Assembly: GCA_964540295.1 (NCBI GenBank)
Contig: CAZIMT010000074.1
Location: 1-15,654, forward strand
Direction: 5' to 3'
Origin: CAZCPB01 sp964540295
GTDB lineage: Bacteria > Planctomycetota > Phycisphaerae > Phycisphaerales > UBA1924
DNA length: 15,654 bases
The notes beneath the pieces are model-generated. The model made no database searches, was not told the DNA's origin, and worked only from the letters and a program-made list of their open reading frames with translations. Below are positions 14,806-15,654 of the stretch, piece after piece. How positions within the stretch are numbered: position 1 is the first letter of the stretch; every line of letters begins with the position of its first letter. The position numbers were made by a program, and so were the translations under genes.

Positions 14806-15654
14806 TCAGCGCCCACCGATTTGGTGCGGGTGTGAAAGCGAGACCTCTGTGCCTGTAGGCGGAGAGGTTGGTATCTCGGTCGTAGGCGAAACCTCGGCAG
14901 TGGTGCTTGCGGGTTTGGAGAGGGAAGGCAGGTATCGTCCGGCGCTCGCGCTGGCGTCCATCAAGTCGCCCGCGACCACGAGCAGCACCACCACGCCGCC
15001 CGCCGAGGCGAGCGCGGCCCAAGTGCGGGTCACGAAGGGCGAGGACTCTAGTCCCTTGGACGCAATGACCTCGGGCTTTTCAAGGGCGACGGCGCTGAAC
15101 AGACGCAGATAATAGAACGCGGCGATCGCGGAGTTGATACCCAGCACGACCACCAGCGTGATCTCGCCAGCCGAGATCGCAGAGGTGAACAGCGGGAGCT
15201 TGCCCAGGAACCCCAGCAGCGGCGGGAAGCCAAGCAGGCTCAGGCTGCACAGTGCCATGGTCCAGCCCAGGATGGGGCGGGTCTGGCAGAGGCCGCGGAG
15301 GTCGTCGAAGGTTTCGATCTCTTCGAATCGTCCGTCGGCGGTGCGGCGTTGGAGGCACCCGAGTACCGCGAACGCGCCGACGTTCATCACGCCGTAGCAG
15401 AGCAGGTAGAACATCACGGCCGCGAGCCCGCTCTTGGTGAACGTGCCGTCGCCGGGGCCCGCGATGATGCCGACGAGCATGTAGCCCGAGTGCGCGATCG
15501 ACGAGTACGCGAGCAGCCGCTTGACCGAGTTCTGCCAGATCGCCAGCACGTTGCCGACGGTCATGGTCAGCGCGGCGATCACCCACAGAAGAAGGCGGAT
15601 GGGCTCTGGCAGAGAGAAGTCGGTGTTCACCGCGTCGGCGGCGACCGAGAATCC
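14806..15654 (-). CDS. nuoN: NADH-quinone oxidoreductase subunit N, C-terminal part (5' end outside window)
   Basis: About 282 residues are visible, and the frame is open to the window edge, so the N-terminal part is missing. NuoN is one of the antiporter-like membrane subunits of complex I that pump protons. Recognisable segments are ALTMTVGNVLAIWQNSVKRL and LLAYSSIAHSGYMLVGI (helix with the conserved Lys-Arg and His), FYLLCYGVMNVGAFAVL, and CSLSLLGFPPLLGFLGKLPLF with the conserved Lys of the second half-channel. Two more helices follow (ITLVVVLGINSAIAAFYYL and AGGVVVLLVVAGDL). The last 45 residues or so are a Pro/Ser/Thr-rich soluble tail (TTAEVSPTTEIPTSPPTGTE), longer than usual. The GTG at 15630 is not the real start. 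nuoN is commonly the last nuo gene, consistent with ribE following at a 157-base gap. Confidence 0.95.
   Translation of the reverse strand, partial: GFSVAADAVNTDFSLPEPIRLLLWVIAALTMTVGNVLAIWQNSVKRLLAYSSIAHSGYMLVGIIAGPGDGTFTKSGLAAVMFYLLCYGVMNVGAFAVLGCLQRRTADGRFEEIETFDDLRGLCQTRPILGWTMALCSLSLLGFPPLLGFLGKLPLFTSAISAGEITLVVVLGINSAIAAFYYLRLFSAVALEKPEVIASKGLESSPFVTRTWAALASAGGVVVLLVVAGDLMDASASAGRYLPSLSKPASTTAEVSPTTEIPTSPPTGTEVSLSHPHQIGGR

Overview
This is a GC-rich bacterial window. It most resembles a planctomycete, probably of the Phycisphaerae. The main clue is two secreted-protein genes ending in a short acidic, EF-hand/dockerin-like tail that finishes in Ala-Gly-Cys, one of them preceded by Asp-Cys-Asn-Ser-Asn-Gly-Ile repeats. 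From memory, this tail style is typical of that group. The assignment is inference, since no rRNA or marker set is present.

Layout, left to right. (1) A + strand pair: a small protein made mostly of a DnaA domain IV-like DNA-binding domain (9-419), then a DegT/DnrJ/EryC1-type PLP aminotransferase (560-1786). (2) A minus-strand gene for a small exported protein with the Cys-ending tail (1823-2140). (3) About 700 bases without a convincing gene but with several perfect hairpins (2141-2835). (4) A + strand secreted glucose/sorbosone dehydrogenase-like gene with the same kind of tail (2836-5032). It is broken by a +1 frameshift near 3421 and an in-frame TAG at 4634. (5) A run of minus-strand genes occupying the rest of the window.

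In transcription order (right to left) the minus-strand run is: the C-terminal part of nuoN (respiratory complex I, cut by the window edge), riboflavin synthase ribE, Holliday-junction resolvase ruvC, a compact sdhC-sdhA-sdhB operon, and a very large orphan hybrid histidine kinase (four membrane segments, CHASE sensor, four PAS domains, HisKA, HATPase, receiver).

Functionally the right half is core energy metabolism and housekeeping: complex I, flavin synthesis, and a succinate dehydrogenase whose flavoprotein carries covalent FAD. The membrane subunit of that enzyme is the long, Cys/His-rich, five-helix form found in the mycobacterial Sdh1 type, not the small haem b SdhC/SdhD pair. The left half is more accessory: surface sugar modification, exported Cys-tailed proteins and a decayed sugar dehydrogenase. 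I saw no tRNA, rRNA, CRISPR array, intact mobile element or defence system. The best candidates for something new are the stand-alone DnaA-IV protein, the shared Cys-ending tail, the TTCATTTC repeat cluster upstream of sdhC, and the structured 700-base intergenic region.
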